A stretch of 64,000 nt of DNA from positions 186,001-250,000 of the forward strand of contig CAWFPP010000009.1 in NCBI GenBank assembly GCA_963817735.1. Reading direction: 5' to 3'. Below the pieces are notes generated by a model. It ran no database searches, was not told the origin of the DNA, and saw only the letters and a program-made list of their open reading frames with translations. This document shows positions 1 through 9,337 of the stretch, piece by piece. Origin of the DNA: Bog-473 sp963817735. GTDB taxonomy: Bacteria; Actinomycetota; Acidimicrobiia; Acidimicrobiales; RAAP-2. The position numbers and the translations under genes were made by a program. Each line of letters begins with the position of its first letter. Positions within the stretch are counted from its first letter, which is position 1.

Positions 1-991
1 CGAGCGCGATCAATCCGGCCCCCGCGGTGTGCGCGATGCGCCGCCGGATGGAGGCCTCCCTCCCTGCCCAAACCCATCCGAGGAAGAGCACACCGAGGAT
101 CGCAGGGGACTTCACGCCGGCCGCCAACGCACACAACATGACCCCTGGCACCGTGCCGAAGCGTTTGGCCACGGCCAATCCGGCCACGAGCAACCCGACC
201 ATGAGGGCATCGTTGTGGGCGCCACCGATCAGCGACAGCAGCACAAGGGGCGATCCGGCCCCGATCAGGACGGCATGGGCCGGGTCGTGTTTGAGTGCCC
301 GGGCCAAGGTAGGGGTGGCGGCCACGACCAGTGCGAGCCCGGCCACCTCAAGGAGGCGAAGCAGCACCAGGTCAGCGAGGATCTGGTGGCCCGAGGCTTG
401 GTCGAGCAGGCCGTCGACGCTCAAGAAGGTCGGGCCGTAGGGCGATTCCGTCCCCGACCACACCGTGTCGGCCATCTCGTTGAAGGGAGTCGAGCCGAGT
501 ACCTCGGGCCCGTAGGAATACGGGTTGATGTGGTGGCTCATCATTTCGCCCTGCGCGGAGTAGGTGTAGACGTCCCGACTGAACAGTGGGGGCGCGAGCA
601 GGAGCGGCACCGCCCAGATCGCAACGACGAGCACGACGCGCCGGACCGGGAAACCGTGGTGACCGTTGAGGTGGCGGAGCAAGCCGAGCCACACCCTGCT
701 CAGCAAGATGAGCCCACCGAACACGAGCGCCAAGGAGGCGATGGGCGGGAGCGTACTGTTCGAACCGAACGAACCGAAGAGCCCGCCCGGCATGCCGAAG
801 AACCAGGAACCGGCCAGATGGGTCTCGAAGGCCTGGCCACCGAACACCGCACCGACCACGATTGCCGAACTGCCGACGAATCCCAGGAGTGCCGTGCGCG
901 CGACGCTGAGCTGACGCGCCGGTTGGTCCGGCGCCGCAGCGTCGACATTCTCGGGCGGCATGGTGTTCGCGCTCGGGGACACGAGCTCCAT
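1..991 (-). CDS. mptB: Polyprenol-phosphomannose-dependent alpha-1,6-mannosyltransferase, MptB type (3' end outside window)
   Basis: A GT-C membrane mannosyltransferase that, in characterised actinobacteria, extends the alpha-1,6-mannan core of lipomannan on the outer face of the membrane using polyprenyl-phosphomannose. I translated the reverse strand from the ATG at 989-991. It gives a short hydrophilic N-terminus, hydrophobic helices at about residues 33-52, 83-100 and 118-135, then the family-like loop 'SRDVYTYSAQGEM' followed by 'HINPYSYGP', the acidic loop typical of GT-C enzymes. The frame stays open to base 1, so the C-terminus is missing. AAGGA lies about 8 bases upstream of the ATG; an in-frame ATG at 961 is an alternative start. 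The gene diverges from the YfhO-like gene at 1388. A related MptA-type enzyme cannot be excluded on a partial sequence. Confidence 0.75.
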   Translation of the reverse strand, partial: MELVSPSANTMPPENVDAAAPDQPARQLSVARTALLGFVGSSAIVVGAVFGGQAFETHLAGSWFFGMPGGLFGSFGSNSTLPPIASLALVFGGLILLSRVWLGLLRHLNGHHGFPVRRVVLVVAIWAVPLLLAPPLFSRDVYTYSAQGEMMSHHINPYSYGPEVLGSTPFNEMADTVWSGTESPYGPTFLSVDGLLDQASGHQILADLVLLRLLEVAGLALVVAATPTLARALKHDPAHAVLIGAGSPLVLLSLIGGAHNDALMVGLLVAGLAVAKRFGTVPGVMLCALAAGVKSPAILGVLFLGWVWAGREASIRRRIAHTAGAGLIAL

Positions 992-1387
992 CGGGAATTC
1001 CTTAGTTGAGCCACCGCGGTGTTTCGACGCGGGAGCGGAAAATGTCATGAAACTGCAGTGATTCTGTCACAGCTGCCGACGATTTCGATCCCGAGAGCCC
1101 ACCTTCTCGGGATTCTCAGGACATTCCCAGAATACAGCGGGAGACTCATGTTGTCACGGATGCGAAATCTGCCTGTTACGCAAATGGAAGCTCCTCTCGG
1201 GGGCTCACCATGGCCAGCGAGATCACCCGCGCCGCGGAGATGCACGAGCAGGGGTCGCCGATGGACCCCCGGACCTGATGTCGTGCAAATTCGTGGGCTG
1301 GGGGGCTAGCTTGCCCCGATCGCGCTGCACCGGCCTGTCGGGGCCGACGCGCCCAGTCCAAGCACCCCGGAAGGCCCAGTCTCGCCA
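992..1387. other. Divergent intergenic region with a 9-bp inverted repeat
   Basis: About 396 bases separate two divergent membrane-protein genes, so promoters for both must lie here. I see no convincing coding frame. A perfect 9-bp inverted repeat, ATCCCGAGA at 1088-1096 and TCTCGGGAT at 1105-1113, has an 8-base spacer. No T run follows, so an operator is as likely as a terminator. Confidence 0.4.
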
Positions 1388-4144
1388 GTGAACCGACTAC
1401 GAGCACACATCGGTCCCGTTTGGCCCTACGTCGTGCTCATCGCCATTCCGACCGCCGCGTTCGTCCTCCCGGATCTGATCGGCGGTCACCTGCTCATCAC
1501 CGGGGACAACCTGCAGCAGAACTACCCACTGCGCGGTCTGGTCGGGTCCATGTTCCGCCACGGCGAGCTGCCGTTCTGGAATCAGTACATCTTCAGTGGC
1601 TCGCCGCTCATGGCCGACTTCAATGCCGGGGCCTTCTACCCGCTGACCGGGCTGTTCGTGGTGCTCTCCGACCGAGCCGCCTGGGTGGCCACCGAGGTCC
1701 TCTTGTTCTCGGGCATCGCCGTCGGGATGTACGTCTTCCTGCGGGCCCTGAAGCTCTCGACGGTGGCGTGTGTCCTCGCCGCCGCCACGTACGCATTCGC
1801 CGGTCCCGTGCTGAGCCAGGTCAACCACGTGGACATGACGGAGGGCTTCGTCGCTATCCCGTGGATGCTCTTGGCCGTACTGCACATCGTTCGTGACGGG
1901 CGGTGGCGCTGGACGATCCTTCTCGGGGTGGCCTACGCGACGGTCATCCTGGCCGGCGCACCCGAGGCCATGCTGGACGAGGCGCTGCTGGTCGCCGCGT
2001 TTGCGGTCATGTCGGCCGGCCTCAACCGGGAGCGATGGTGGCGGGTCCTCACCAGATGCGGAACCGGTGCGGCCTTGGCACTGTCGCTGGCGGCGATCCA
2101 GTGGCTTCCGGGGCTCGAAGCCATCCGTAACTCGCAGCGGGGCGGCGGTGTTGTCGCAGCTGCGGGGAGCTTCCCCCGGCCGTACGCCATCTTCGGCCTG
2201 GTCCCGTATCTCGACGGTGGGTACGGGCATCTCGGCGAGGCGCAGTTCTTCGGTCAGTACAACCTCCCCGAGGTCGGCATCTATCTCGGGATTCTGCCGG
2301 TCATCGCGCTGATTACCCTGCTCAATCGGCGCTGGCCCAGTCGGATACCGCCGCGCGACCGCCTGACATGGTACGCCGTGGGACTCTTCGGGCTCCTGCT
2401 GGCTTTGGGTTCGAACACCCCACTGGAGCACCTCTTCAACAGCTTGCCGCTCTACGGGAACCAGCGACTGCAGAGCCGCAACATGATCACCGTTGCGACC
2501 GCGGTCTGTGTCCTGTTCGCAGGATGGATCGACCGTACGGGATCGCCACGTTCGCCCGAGCGCATGACGCACTACGACCGGATCACGGCCCTCATCCCGG
2601 CCGGAGTCGTCACCGGTTTGGCCATCTGGGCTCTGGTTTCGCCTCGCACGCTGGTGTGGAGGTTTGCCGGGGTCGCACTCAACCCTCGCCTTGCCGGCAC
2701 GGTCCGTGAGGCGACCCTGATCGCACTCACCTTCTGCCTGGTTGCCGCAGTGCTGGTCTGGGTCAGACCTCGTTTCTCTGTGTCGTCATGGTCTCGCCTT
2801 GCCGCGGTCTTCATCGCGATCGACCTGGGATTGATGGGGGTGACCAGTCAGTTGACAGCCACGCCGTCGAACGATCTGTTGGCCGGCACCACACCGATAG
2901 AGAAGCTGATGGCGGCGAACCTGCCGCCCGGTGCGCGGCTCGTCAACTACGACCCCCAGACCTACTCGAGCTACCCGGGCAGCCCGCAGGGTGTGCCCGA
3001 TCTCAACATCATTCCGGGCCTGCCGTCGGTTTCGGGGTACGCGTCGATCGTGAACGGGAATTACGAGTCCACCACACACACCCACGAACAGGACGATCTC
3101 GACATCGCCCAACTCTCGACCGGGACACTCGGCCGGCTCGACCTGCGTGAGGTCGTCACGGTGCCCGAGTACTTTCTCGTGCCGTTGCAGGCCCCGCCCA
3201 CCTCGTTCGCAGATTTCACCCAGATTCCCGAGGGCTTCGGCGCTGACCCGGTTCTCGCCCGCGGCTTTGGCGCCAACTTCAACGACACTGCCTACCCCTT
3301 CGATCCGGGACCGCGCCCGGCCCTCGAGGCAGGGCAGACGGGCTCCTGGTTCTTCGGGGAGACCCTCGAGCCCGACGGAGCCAGCGTCGTCCTCGGACAC
3401 CCGGCCGGCCCGGGGGCGGTAGTTCGCTTCGGTGCGCTCCACGCCGACGGGTCGACCCGCTGGGGCGCCGCAGTCCCGGTACCCGCGGGTGCCAGCACCG
3501 TGACCGGCCGCTACCCCCCCGGCGCCGCTGTCGGGCTGTCGGTCCAGGTGCTGGCCGGTGCGCTCCCGACCCAGCGTGCGCTTATCACGGTGCACGGACG
3601 CCCTTATGAGCTGTCGGGCTCTCTCTCCTCGGCGCTGGTCCCCGGGCCATGGCAGCTTGCCGGCTTCTCTCAGGGCTATGCAGTGTTCACGCTTCGGAAA
3701 CCACCCGAACCGATCGTCGCATCGACGGCAACGGGCAGACGCCTGCCGGTGCAGGTCATCTCCAGCACGACGAAATCCGAGCAGATCCGTGTGCGGGCCC
3801 CCGCTTCGTCGTCGGTGATCCGTTCGGTCGCGTGGGATTCGGGGTGGAGCGCCACGGTCTCGGTCAACGGGGGCGAGACCCACGACATCCCGCTCAACGA
3901 TTTCGACCTCGTCCAGCAGGTCCACATCCCTGCTGGAAACGATGTTGTCTCGTTCCACTATCGGCCGCGGCACCTTCTTGCGGCCAGCGTGCTCGGCCTC
4001 GGAGCGATTGCGTTGCTGCTGGCGCTCCTCGGCGCGTGGGTGACCCGACGGCTCCGGCGCCGCCACTCGAGTCAGGAGTTCGTTGCTCCGACCCCGGTGG
4101 CGCCGGAAGACACGCCGGAGTCGGTGCCCGAACGCGTGGGCTGA
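1388..4144 (+). CDS. YfhO-family polytopic membrane protein (918 aa)
   Basis: A large integral membrane protein of the YfhO/GT-C-like family, whose members are implicated in glycosylating cell-envelope polymers. It starts at a GTG (1388) and has one N-terminal helix, then the extracytoplasmic signature 'GDNLQQNYP' and 'FWNQYIFSGSPLMADFNAG', which matches the YfhO consensus closely. About a dozen hydrophobic segments occupy residues 10-490. A long, probably extracytoplasmic beta-rich domain (about 500-870) follows, then a last helix near 870-895 and an Arg/Pro-rich cytoplasmic tail. Length agrees with the family. It lies opposite mptB, so a role in envelope glycan assembly is plausible, but the acceptor and donor cannot be read from the sequence. 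Confidence 0.75.
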   Translation: MNRLRAHIGPVWPYVVLIAIPTAAFVLPDLIGGHLLITGDNLQQNYPLRGLVGSMFRHGELPFWNQYIFSGSPLMADFNAGAFYPLTGLFVVLSDRAAWVATEVLLFSGIAVGMYVFLRALKLSTVACVLAAATYAFAGPVLSQVNHVDMTEGFVAIPWMLLAVLHIVRDGRWRWTILLGVAYATVILAGAPEAMLDEALLVAAFAVMSAGLNRERWWRVLTRCGTGAALALSLAAIQWLPGLEAIRNSQRGGGVVAAAGSFPRPYAIFGLVPYLDGGYGHLGEAQFFGQYNLPEVGIYLGILPVIALITLLNRRWPSRIPPRDRLTWYAVGLFGLLLALGSNTPLEHLFNSLPLYGNQRLQSRNMITVATAVCVLFAGWIDRTGSPRSPERMTHYDRITALIPAGVVTGLAIWALVSPRTLVWRFAGVALNPRLAGTVREATLIALTFCLVAAVLVWVRPRFSVSSWSRLAAVFIAIDLGLMGVTSQLTATPSNDLLAGTTPIEKLMAANLPPGARLVNYDPQTYSSYPGSPQGVPDLNIIPGLPSVSGYASIVNGNYESTTHTHEQDDLDIAQLSTGTLGRLDLREVVTVPEYFLVPLQAPPTSFADFTQIPEGFGADPVLARGFGANFNDTAYPFDPGPRPALEAGQTGSWFFGETLEPDGASVVLGHPAGPGAVVRFGALHADGSTRWGAAVPVPAGASTVTGRYPPGAAVGLSVQVLAGALPTQRALITVHGRPYELSGSLSSALVPGPWQLAGFSQGYAVFTLRKPPEPIVASTATGRRLPVQVISSTTKSEQIRVRAPASSSVIRSVAWDSGWSATVSVNGGETHDIPLNDFDLVQQVHIPAGNDVVSFHYRPRHLLAASVLGLGAIALLLALLGAWVTRRLRRRHSSQEFVAPTPVAPEDTPESVPERVG

Positions 4145-4160
4145 GTCGTACCGGGGACGC

Positions 4161-5132
4161 TCAGCAGAAAGGGTGGGCGAGGGTCAGGAGGAATTCTCCG
4201 TCATCGGCTCCCCACATCCCCTCGACCACGAAGCCCGCGTCGGAAAGCTCGCGCTCGACTCGCTCAGGAGTGAACTTGGCGCTGATCTCGGTCAACAGGT
4301 CTTCACCTTCATCGAAGCTGACCGTGATGCCGGCATCTGCGAGCGAAACCTCACTCGCCTCACCTGCGCGCAAGCGCATTTCGATCCATTGCTCGTCCTC
4401 GTTCCACAACGCGACATGACGGAATCCGTCCGGATCGAAGTCACCACCGAGCTGCTCGTTGAGCACGCGCAAGACATTGCGATTGAAGTCCGCCGTCACG
4501 CCGGCGGCGTCGTCGTATGCCGCCACGAGCCGGTTGCGGTCCTTGACGAGATCTGTCCCGATGAGCAGGGAGTCATCGCTCGACATGGTGCAGTTCAGGT
4601 CGAAGAGAAAACGTGACCGCTGCATCGGGTTCAGGTTCCCGATCGTCCCACCCAAGAAAGCAATCATCCGGCGTCCTTCTGTGGGGATCTCTGCCAGATG
4701 GTGATGGAAATCGCCGATGACCACGTGGATGTCGAGCGACTGGAACTCCTCGGCCAGGCTGGCGGCAGCGCCACGGAGGAACTCGTCGCTCACGTCGAAC
4801 GGCACGTACCTCGCCAGCGAGCCGATCTCCTCGAGCGCCATCAGCAGGACCCGGGTCTTCTCGCATGCCCCGGCGCCGAGCTCGACGAGGGTGTCGGCCT
4901 TCGACAGCTCGGCGATCGAACGGGCGTGCGCCTCGAGCAGGGCGCGTTCCGCCCGAGTCGGGTAATACTCCGGCAGCTGGGTGATGTCCTCGAAGAGGCG
5001 ACTCCCTCGTTCGTCGTAGAACCACACCGGGGGGATGGATTTCTGCTCGCTCTGCAGCCCCTTTCGCGCGTCGGCCAGCATCTGACTGCGGACTTCATCG
5101 GGGGAGAGATGGACGTCGATCGTGTACGCCAT
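4161..5132 (-). CDS. egtD: L-histidine N-alpha-methyltransferase (ergothioneine synthesis)
   Basis: EgtD trimethylates histidine with three S-adenosylmethionines to give hercynine, the first step of ergothioneine synthesis. The 323-residue product begins MAYTID and carries 'PVWFYDERGSRLFEDIT' and 'LPEYYPTRAE' near residues 36-62, the SAM-binding 'LVELGAGACEKTRVLL' near 82-97, and 'FLGGTIGNLNP' near 155, all typical of EgtD. Length fits the family. It starts 3 bases after the egtB stop codon, so the two are surely co-transcribed in the order egtB-egtD. Confidence 0.95.
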   Translation of the reverse strand: MAYTIDVHLSPDEVRSQMLADARKGLQSEQKSIPPVWFYDERGSRLFEDITQLPEYYPTRAERALLEAHARSIAELSKADTLVELGAGACEKTRVLLMALEEIGSLARYVPFDVSDEFLRGAAASLAEEFQSLDIHVVIGDFHHHLAEIPTEGRRMIAFLGGTIGNLNPMQRSRFLFDLNCTMSSDDSLLIGTDLVKDRNRLVAAYDDAAGVTADFNRNVLRVLNEQLGGDFDPDGFRHVALWNEDEQWIEMRLRAGEASEVSLADAGITVSFDEGEDLLTEISAKFTPERVERELSDAGFVVEGMWGADDGEFLLTLAHPFC

Positions 5133-5135
5133 GGC

Positions 5136-6410
5136 TCAGGGGTCCCGGGCCAGCCGCAGCCCGCCGAACGGCCAGCGCGCGCCGGGCGGGAAGAAGTTGC
5201 GGTACGTCGGGCGGATGTGCCCGGCCGGCGTGGCGCAGCACCCTCCGCGCAAGACGTACTGGCTCACCATGAATTTGCCGTTGTACTCGCCTACGGCGCC
5301 GGGCGCCGCCCGAAAGCCCGGATAGGGCGAGTACGCACTTGAGGTCCATTCCCAGGTGTCCCCGAAGAGGCCGTTGGACGAGAGGGCCGGCCGTGGGTGC
5401 GGTGCGCCCGTCGTGAGCACGTCGTCCCGGAGGAAGTTGTCACCTTCCCCGTGAGCGAGCGCGATCGTCTCCCATTCGGACTCGGTCGGGAGCCGCATAC
5501 CCGTCCAGTGGGCGAACGCATCGGCTTCGTAGTAGCTGATGTGGCAGACAGGCTCATGTGGGTCGACGGGACGGGAGCCCGAAAGCGTGAACTGGACCCA
5601 ACGCTCGGGGTTCTCGGGGTCCCGGGACCAGTACAGCGGCGCGTCCCACTGCTGCGCGTTGATGACCGCCCATCCGTCCGAGAGCCAGAACTCGGGCCGG
5701 CTGTACCCGTCATCCTCCATGAACGAGAGCCACTCGCCGCACGTGACAGGTCGATCGGCGAGTCCGAACGGCGTGAGGTGCACCGTGTGCACCGGATACT
5801 CGTTGTCGAAGGCGAATGCGGTCCCGCGGTACCCGATCTCGACCGGACCGCCATCGTGCTCGAGCCAGCCGGCCTTGGGCGGCGCGACGTTCGCCGGCTC
5901 CGGGCACCCGGCCAGATAGGCGGGGTGCAGTGGGTTCCGGGAGAGCACGTGCTTGATGTCCATCAACAGCAGTTCCTGGTGCTGCTCCTCGTGGTGCAGC
6001 CCCAACGTGATCAATTCGGCCAGGCCCGGCTGATCAGGATGGCGCAGCAGGGCGTCCATCGCCTCGTCCACGAAGTTACGATACCGAGTGATGTCGACGA
6101 CACCTGGACGTGACAGGTAGCCACGCTCGCTCCGGGGATGGCGCGCCCCGACAGCCTCGTAGTACGAGTTGAAGATGTAGGCGTATGCGTCGTCGAAGGC
6201 GCGGTACCCAGCGGCGTACTCCCCGAGGATGAACGTCTCGAAGAACCAGGTCACGTGAGCCCGATGCCATTTCGTGGGACTCACGTCAGCCATGGTCTGG
6301 ACCGTTTGATCCTCGGCGCTCAGAACTGAGGCCAGCCGTTCGGTCATGGCCCGAACCCGCCCGTACGCGGCTGACAGGTCGGACGGCGTGCCTCGACCGG
6401 TCATATCCAT
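5136..6410 (-). CDS. egtB: Hercynine sulfoxide synthase (DinB plus FGE-sulfatase domains)
   Basis: EgtB is an iron enzyme that joins a thiol to hercynine with oxygen. The 424-residue product has an N-terminal DinB-like domain with metal ligands visible in 'KWHRAHVTWFFE' and 'HHEEQHQEL', and a C-terminal formylglycine-generating-enzyme-like domain ending 'PTYRNFFPPGARWPFGG'. I chose the ATG at 6410 because GAAGGGA sits about 8 bases upstream; a GTG at 6452 would add 14 residues. Mycobacterial EgtB, which uses gamma-glutamylcysteine, has a different motif (NWDxPxRR) where this protein has RNFFPPxxRW. Together with the absence of egtA, egtC and egtE nearby, that suggests a cysteine-using EgtB (inference). 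Confidence 0.93.
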   Translation of the reverse strand: MDMTGRGTPSDLSAAYGRVRAMTERLASVLSAEDQTVQTMADVSPTKWHRAHVTWFFETFILGEYAAGYRAFDDAYAYIFNSYYEAVGARHPRSERGYLSRPGVVDITRYRNFVDEAMDALLRHPDQPGLAELITLGLHHEEQHQELLLMDIKHVLSRNPLHPAYLAGCPEPANVAPPKAGWLEHDGGPVEIGYRGTAFAFDNEYPVHTVHLTPFGLADRPVTCGEWLSFMEDDGYSRPEFWLSDGWAVINAQQWDAPLYWSRDPENPERWVQFTLSGSRPVDPHEPVCHISYYEADAFAHWTGMRLPTESEWETIALAHGEGDNFLRDDVLTTGAPHPRPALSSNGLFGDTWEWTSSAYSPYPGFRAAPGAVGEYNGKFMVSQYVLRGGCCATPAGHIRPTYRNFFPPGARWPFGGLRLARDP

Positions 6411-6645
6411 ACGATCCGTCCCTTCGCGATCCCATCCGGAGCAATGGCACACACTGGCTGCACGGTTCAGGTCACCCTACCCAGCGACGCCCACCAACAG
6501 ACGCGGTTGTCGAACTTTTCACCCAAAAGCCAGGTAGCGGGATCGTCAATGGCCTCTGAGGCGCGACGACGGCTCGGCGTGAGGGGAGCGACGAGCCGAG
6601 TGGCCGGCCGTTGCGCGAGCCCAGCCGGCACATCGCCTACTGTCG

Positions 6646-7332
6646 ATGAGCGTGGTGGGGGGCAGGCTCTCGCGCGATGAGGTGGACACCTATGTGGCCG
6701 CGGTGGACTGGCTGCGGGGGATCCTGCGGCGGGACGAACTCGCCCGGGTGTGGGGCGAGCCCAGCGTGGTGGCGCGCTATAGCGTCGGCGGCCTGGCCGC
6801 GCACGCCGTGCACGGTGTCGTCTGGCTCCAGCAGCTCTTGACCGACGCGGAGCCGGTGGGTCTCCGACCAGCCTCGGTGGGGGAGTTCTTCGGGCTCAAC
6901 CGGGTCTCGGACGCCGCGGATGCGGAGAGTGCCGAAGATGCGTTCTCCTCCTCACTTCGCGCTGCGGCCGAAGGGTTCGCCCGAACCGGGACGAGCATGG
7001 TGCGCGCGGCGCTCACGACGTCGCGCGACCAGTTGGTGGGATTGTTGGATCAGGCCGCGGCAACCCGGGCGGTCGCGGTCATCCGCGTGAGCGGAGCACA
7101 GGTCCCGCTGCGCGACTACCTACGGACGAGAGTGCTCGAACTGGTCGTCCATGGTGACGACCTCGTCTGCAGTGTGCCGGGCTTGGTCGCACCCGGTCCG
7201 CCCCCGGCCTCGTTGGAGGTCAGCCTCGCTGTGTGCTTGGAATTGGCGCAGGCCAGGGTGGGTGGAGTCGAGGCACTCCGGAGTTTCACGAGGAGCGAGC
7301 GTGCGTTGCCCGGTGCGCTCCGGGTGCTCTGA
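6646..7332 (+). CDS. Maleylpyruvate-isomerase-family, DinB-fold protein
   Basis: The 228-residue product belongs to the mycothiol-dependent maleylpyruvate isomerase/DinB superfamily, four-helix metal enzymes often using mycothiol in actinobacteria. The C-terminal half carries 'RVLELVVHGDDLVC', the family's usual second histidine motif, and the N-terminal 'VGGLAAHAVHGVVW' supplies the first. The substrate is unknown. The gene stands alone, convergent with the ABC permease gene. Two more DinB-fold genes lie near 60 kb. Confidence 0.7.
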   Translation: MSVVGGRLSRDEVDTYVAAVDWLRGILRRDELARVWGEPSVVARYSVGGLAAHAVHGVVWLQQLLTDAEPVGLRPASVGEFFGLNRVSDAADAESAEDAFSSSLRAAAEGFARTGTSMVRAALTTSRDQLVGLLDQAAATRAVAVIRVSGAQVPLRDYLRTRVLELVVHGDDLVCSVPGLVAPGPPPASLEVSLAVCLELAQARVGGVEALRSFTRSERALPGALRVL

Positions 7333-7346
7333 TGAGCCCGGAGCGC
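7315..7346. terminator. Candidate bidirectional terminator hairpin
   Basis: A perfect 10-bp inverted repeat, GCGCTCCGGG at 7315-7324 and CCCGGAGCGC at 7337-7346, has a 12-base loop that includes the stop codon of the DinB-fold gene. It sits in the 27-base gap between convergent genes. There is no clear T run on either side. Confidence 0.5.
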
Positions 7347-7359
7347 CGTTCTCGTGGGA

Positions 7360-8265
7360 TCAGGCCAGCACCTTGTGGCGGAAGTTGCGCAGGCCAAGCG
7401 CCAGAAAGATGATGCTGAAGGCAACGATGGCGGGATAGATGACGTAGAGGTGCATGTGCGCTGCATCGGTGAAGGCCGCGCGCATCCCGTCGTTGATGTA
7501 GATGAGCGGATTGACCAGGACCACGATCTGCAGCCAGTGAACCGGGCCGACCTTGACCGGCGCCAGCCGCGTCCACTGGTAGTAGGTGCCGCCGAGAAAC
7601 GTGATCGGCAGGACTATGAATCCGAACATGAGCCCGAGATTGCGCGGCTCGAAGGAGGTCCCGAGGAGAAGCCCGAGCGAGGCCATGCACACGCACGACA
7701 ACGGCACAAGCGTCAGGATGAGCAACCAGTGCAGGTTGATGTGCGCCTCGACCCCGTAGGCGTGCACGACCGAGGCGATCGGGAGGACGATGATGGCGGA
7801 GATCAGTCCCTGTGCTCCTCCTGAGATCACCTTGGATATGGCCACGAGCCAGATCGGGCAAGGCGCCTGCACCCTGTCCTCGATCTCGCGGGTGAAGCCG
7901 AATTCCTGGGCCAGCGGCATCGCAACGGCCTGGATCCCCTGGAACATGATGGAGAGGCCGACGACGCCGGGCACGAGAACCGTGGCAAAGGCGGACTCCG
8001 CCCCGGGTACGCCGCTGGCGGCTCCGATGCCTTGTCCGATTTTCGGGAACACATAGAGAAAGACGAAGCACAGGAGGAACGGCTGCACCAACGTGCGGAT
8101 GGTGAACTCGATTTTGTGCTTCCAGAGCACGACCAGGTCGCGCTGGATCAGGGCGCGCAGCGACGTCCGGCTGGCGGCAGTCGTCGAACGAGTCGGCGTG
8201 AGCTTGACCCGGCCGGGCGTGCCGAAGGTGGCTGCAGGCAGGGTCTCAGATGTCGTGGCCGCCAT
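7360..8265 (-). CDS. ABC-2 type export permease (DrrB-like)
   Basis: The 301-residue membrane subunit of an ABC exporter of the daunorubicin-resistance type. It has a hydrophilic N-terminus, then about six helices, with 'ALIQRDLVVLWKHKIEF' before the first and the loop 'EFGFTREIEDR' typical of ABC-2 permeases; it ends 'LGLRNFRHKVLA'. The ATG (8263-8265) overlaps the ATPase stop codon by one base (TGATG), so the two subunits are translationally coupled. The upstream PadR gene probably regulates both. Substrate unknown; drug or lipid export is the usual role. Confidence 0.88.
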   Translation of the reverse strand: MAATTSETLPAATFGTPGRVKLTPTRSTTAASRTSLRALIQRDLVVLWKHKIEFTIRTLVQPFLLCFVFLYVFPKIGQGIGAASGVPGAESAFATVLVPGVVGLSIMFQGIQAVAMPLAQEFGFTREIEDRVQAPCPIWLVAISKVISGGAQGLISAIIVLPIASVVHAYGVEAHINLHWLLILTLVPLSCVCMASLGLLLGTSFEPRNLGLMFGFIVLPITFLGGTYYQWTRLAPVKVGPVHWLQIVVLVNPLIYINDGMRAAFTDAAHMHLYVIYPAIVAFSIIFLALGLRNFRHKVLA

Positions 8266-9263
8266 CAGTCGCGCAGCTCCTTTCCGGTCAGTCCGATGAA
8301 GACGGTTTCGAGCGTGGGCTCGGCCACCGACAGGTCGGCGAGAGAGAAGCCTCCGGCCTCTGCGGCCTCGACCACCCGCGGGACCAGCCGATCGGCGCCA
8401 CGCACCTGCAACTCGACCCCGTCGGGCAGCGCCCGGATACGGGTGACGCCATCGAGCCGGCTCTTGAACACCTCGGCGAGCTGATCGGCGTCGCCTGTGG
8501 CCTTGACCGTCACGATGGTGTCGGCCCCCACGCTGCGCTTGAGGTCCGTCGGGGTGTCGAGGGCCAGGATCTTGCCGTGGTCCATGATGGCGACGCGGTT
8601 GCAGAGCTTGTCCGCTTCTTCCATGTAATGCGTGGTGAGCATGATGGTCTGGCCCTCGGCGTTCAGACCCTCGAGCAGATCCCACAGGGCGAGACGACCT
8701 TGCGGGTCGAGTCCTGCCGTGGGCTCGTCGAGGAAGAGGACGGCCGGCCGATGGAAGATGGCACGGGCCACCATGAGACGCTGGGCCATCCCGCCCGAGA
8801 GGGCATAGACCGACGCCTTGGCGAACCGTGACAGCTGGAAACGTTCGAGCAGATCGTCAGCCGTCTGGCGGGACTCCTTGGCGCCCATGCCGAAGAGACG
8901 CCCGTGCCAGTAGAGGTTCTCGAAGGGAGTGAGTTGACGATCCAGCGTGTTCTGCTGGGACACGACGCCGATCAACTGCTTGACCAATGTCGGATGCTGC
9001 ACGACGTCGATGCCGCCGACGAGCGCCTGACCACTCGTCGGGATGACACGAGTGGTCAGGACGCCGATCGTCGTGGTCTTGCCGGCGCCGTTCGGACCGA
9101 GCAGCCCGAAGACCTCGCCGGACTCGACGCGCAGGTTGAGGCCGTCGACGGCGCGGAAGTCCGTGCCCGCGTACGTCTTGGTGAGACCGACCGTCTCGAT
9201 GATGGGTGTCCCGTCGCCGGGGGCTCCGCCGTCGGGCGGCGTGACTGTGGTCGTCGTGGTCAT
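8265..9263 (-). CDS. ABC exporter ATP-binding subunit (DrrA-like)
   Basis: A 332-residue ATPase that powers the neighbouring ABC-2 permease. Walker A is 'GPNGAGKTTT' (about residues 56-65), the ABC signature is 'LSGGMAQR' (about 155), Walker B is 'VLFLDEPTAGLDP' (about 175-187) and the switch histidine lies in 'MLTTHYMEEAD'. The C-terminal 80 residues form the extra domain seen in DrrA-type ATPases. It is first in an ATPase-permease pair and starts about 75 bases after the padR stop. Confidence 0.92.
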   Translation of the reverse strand: MTTTTTVTPPDGGAPGDGTPIIETVGLTKTYAGTDFRAVDGLNLRVESGEVFGLLGPNGAGKTTTIGVLTTRVIPTSGQALVGGIDVVQHPTLVKQLIGVVSQQNTLDRQLTPFENLYWHGRLFGMGAKESRQTADDLLERFQLSRFAKASVYALSGGMAQRLMVARAIFHRPAVLFLDEPTAGLDPQGRLALWDLLEGLNAEGQTIMLTTHYMEEADKLCNRVAIMDHGKILALDTPTDLKRSVGADTIVTVKATGDADQLAEVFKSRLDGVTRIRALPDGVELQVRGADRLVPRVVEAAEAGGFSLADLSVAEPTLETVFIGLTGKELRD

Positions 9264-9337
9264 GGCTCCCTCAGCACAGTATCGGGCATTCTCCCGGCGA
9301 CCTCTCCACTCTGCTCCGGAGGGATCGCTCTTCCCTC

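Noticed and set aside
1397..4066. Long antisense frames opposite the YfhO-like gene
   Set aside because: The sense strand has a full-length family match with helices; the antisense products lack any.
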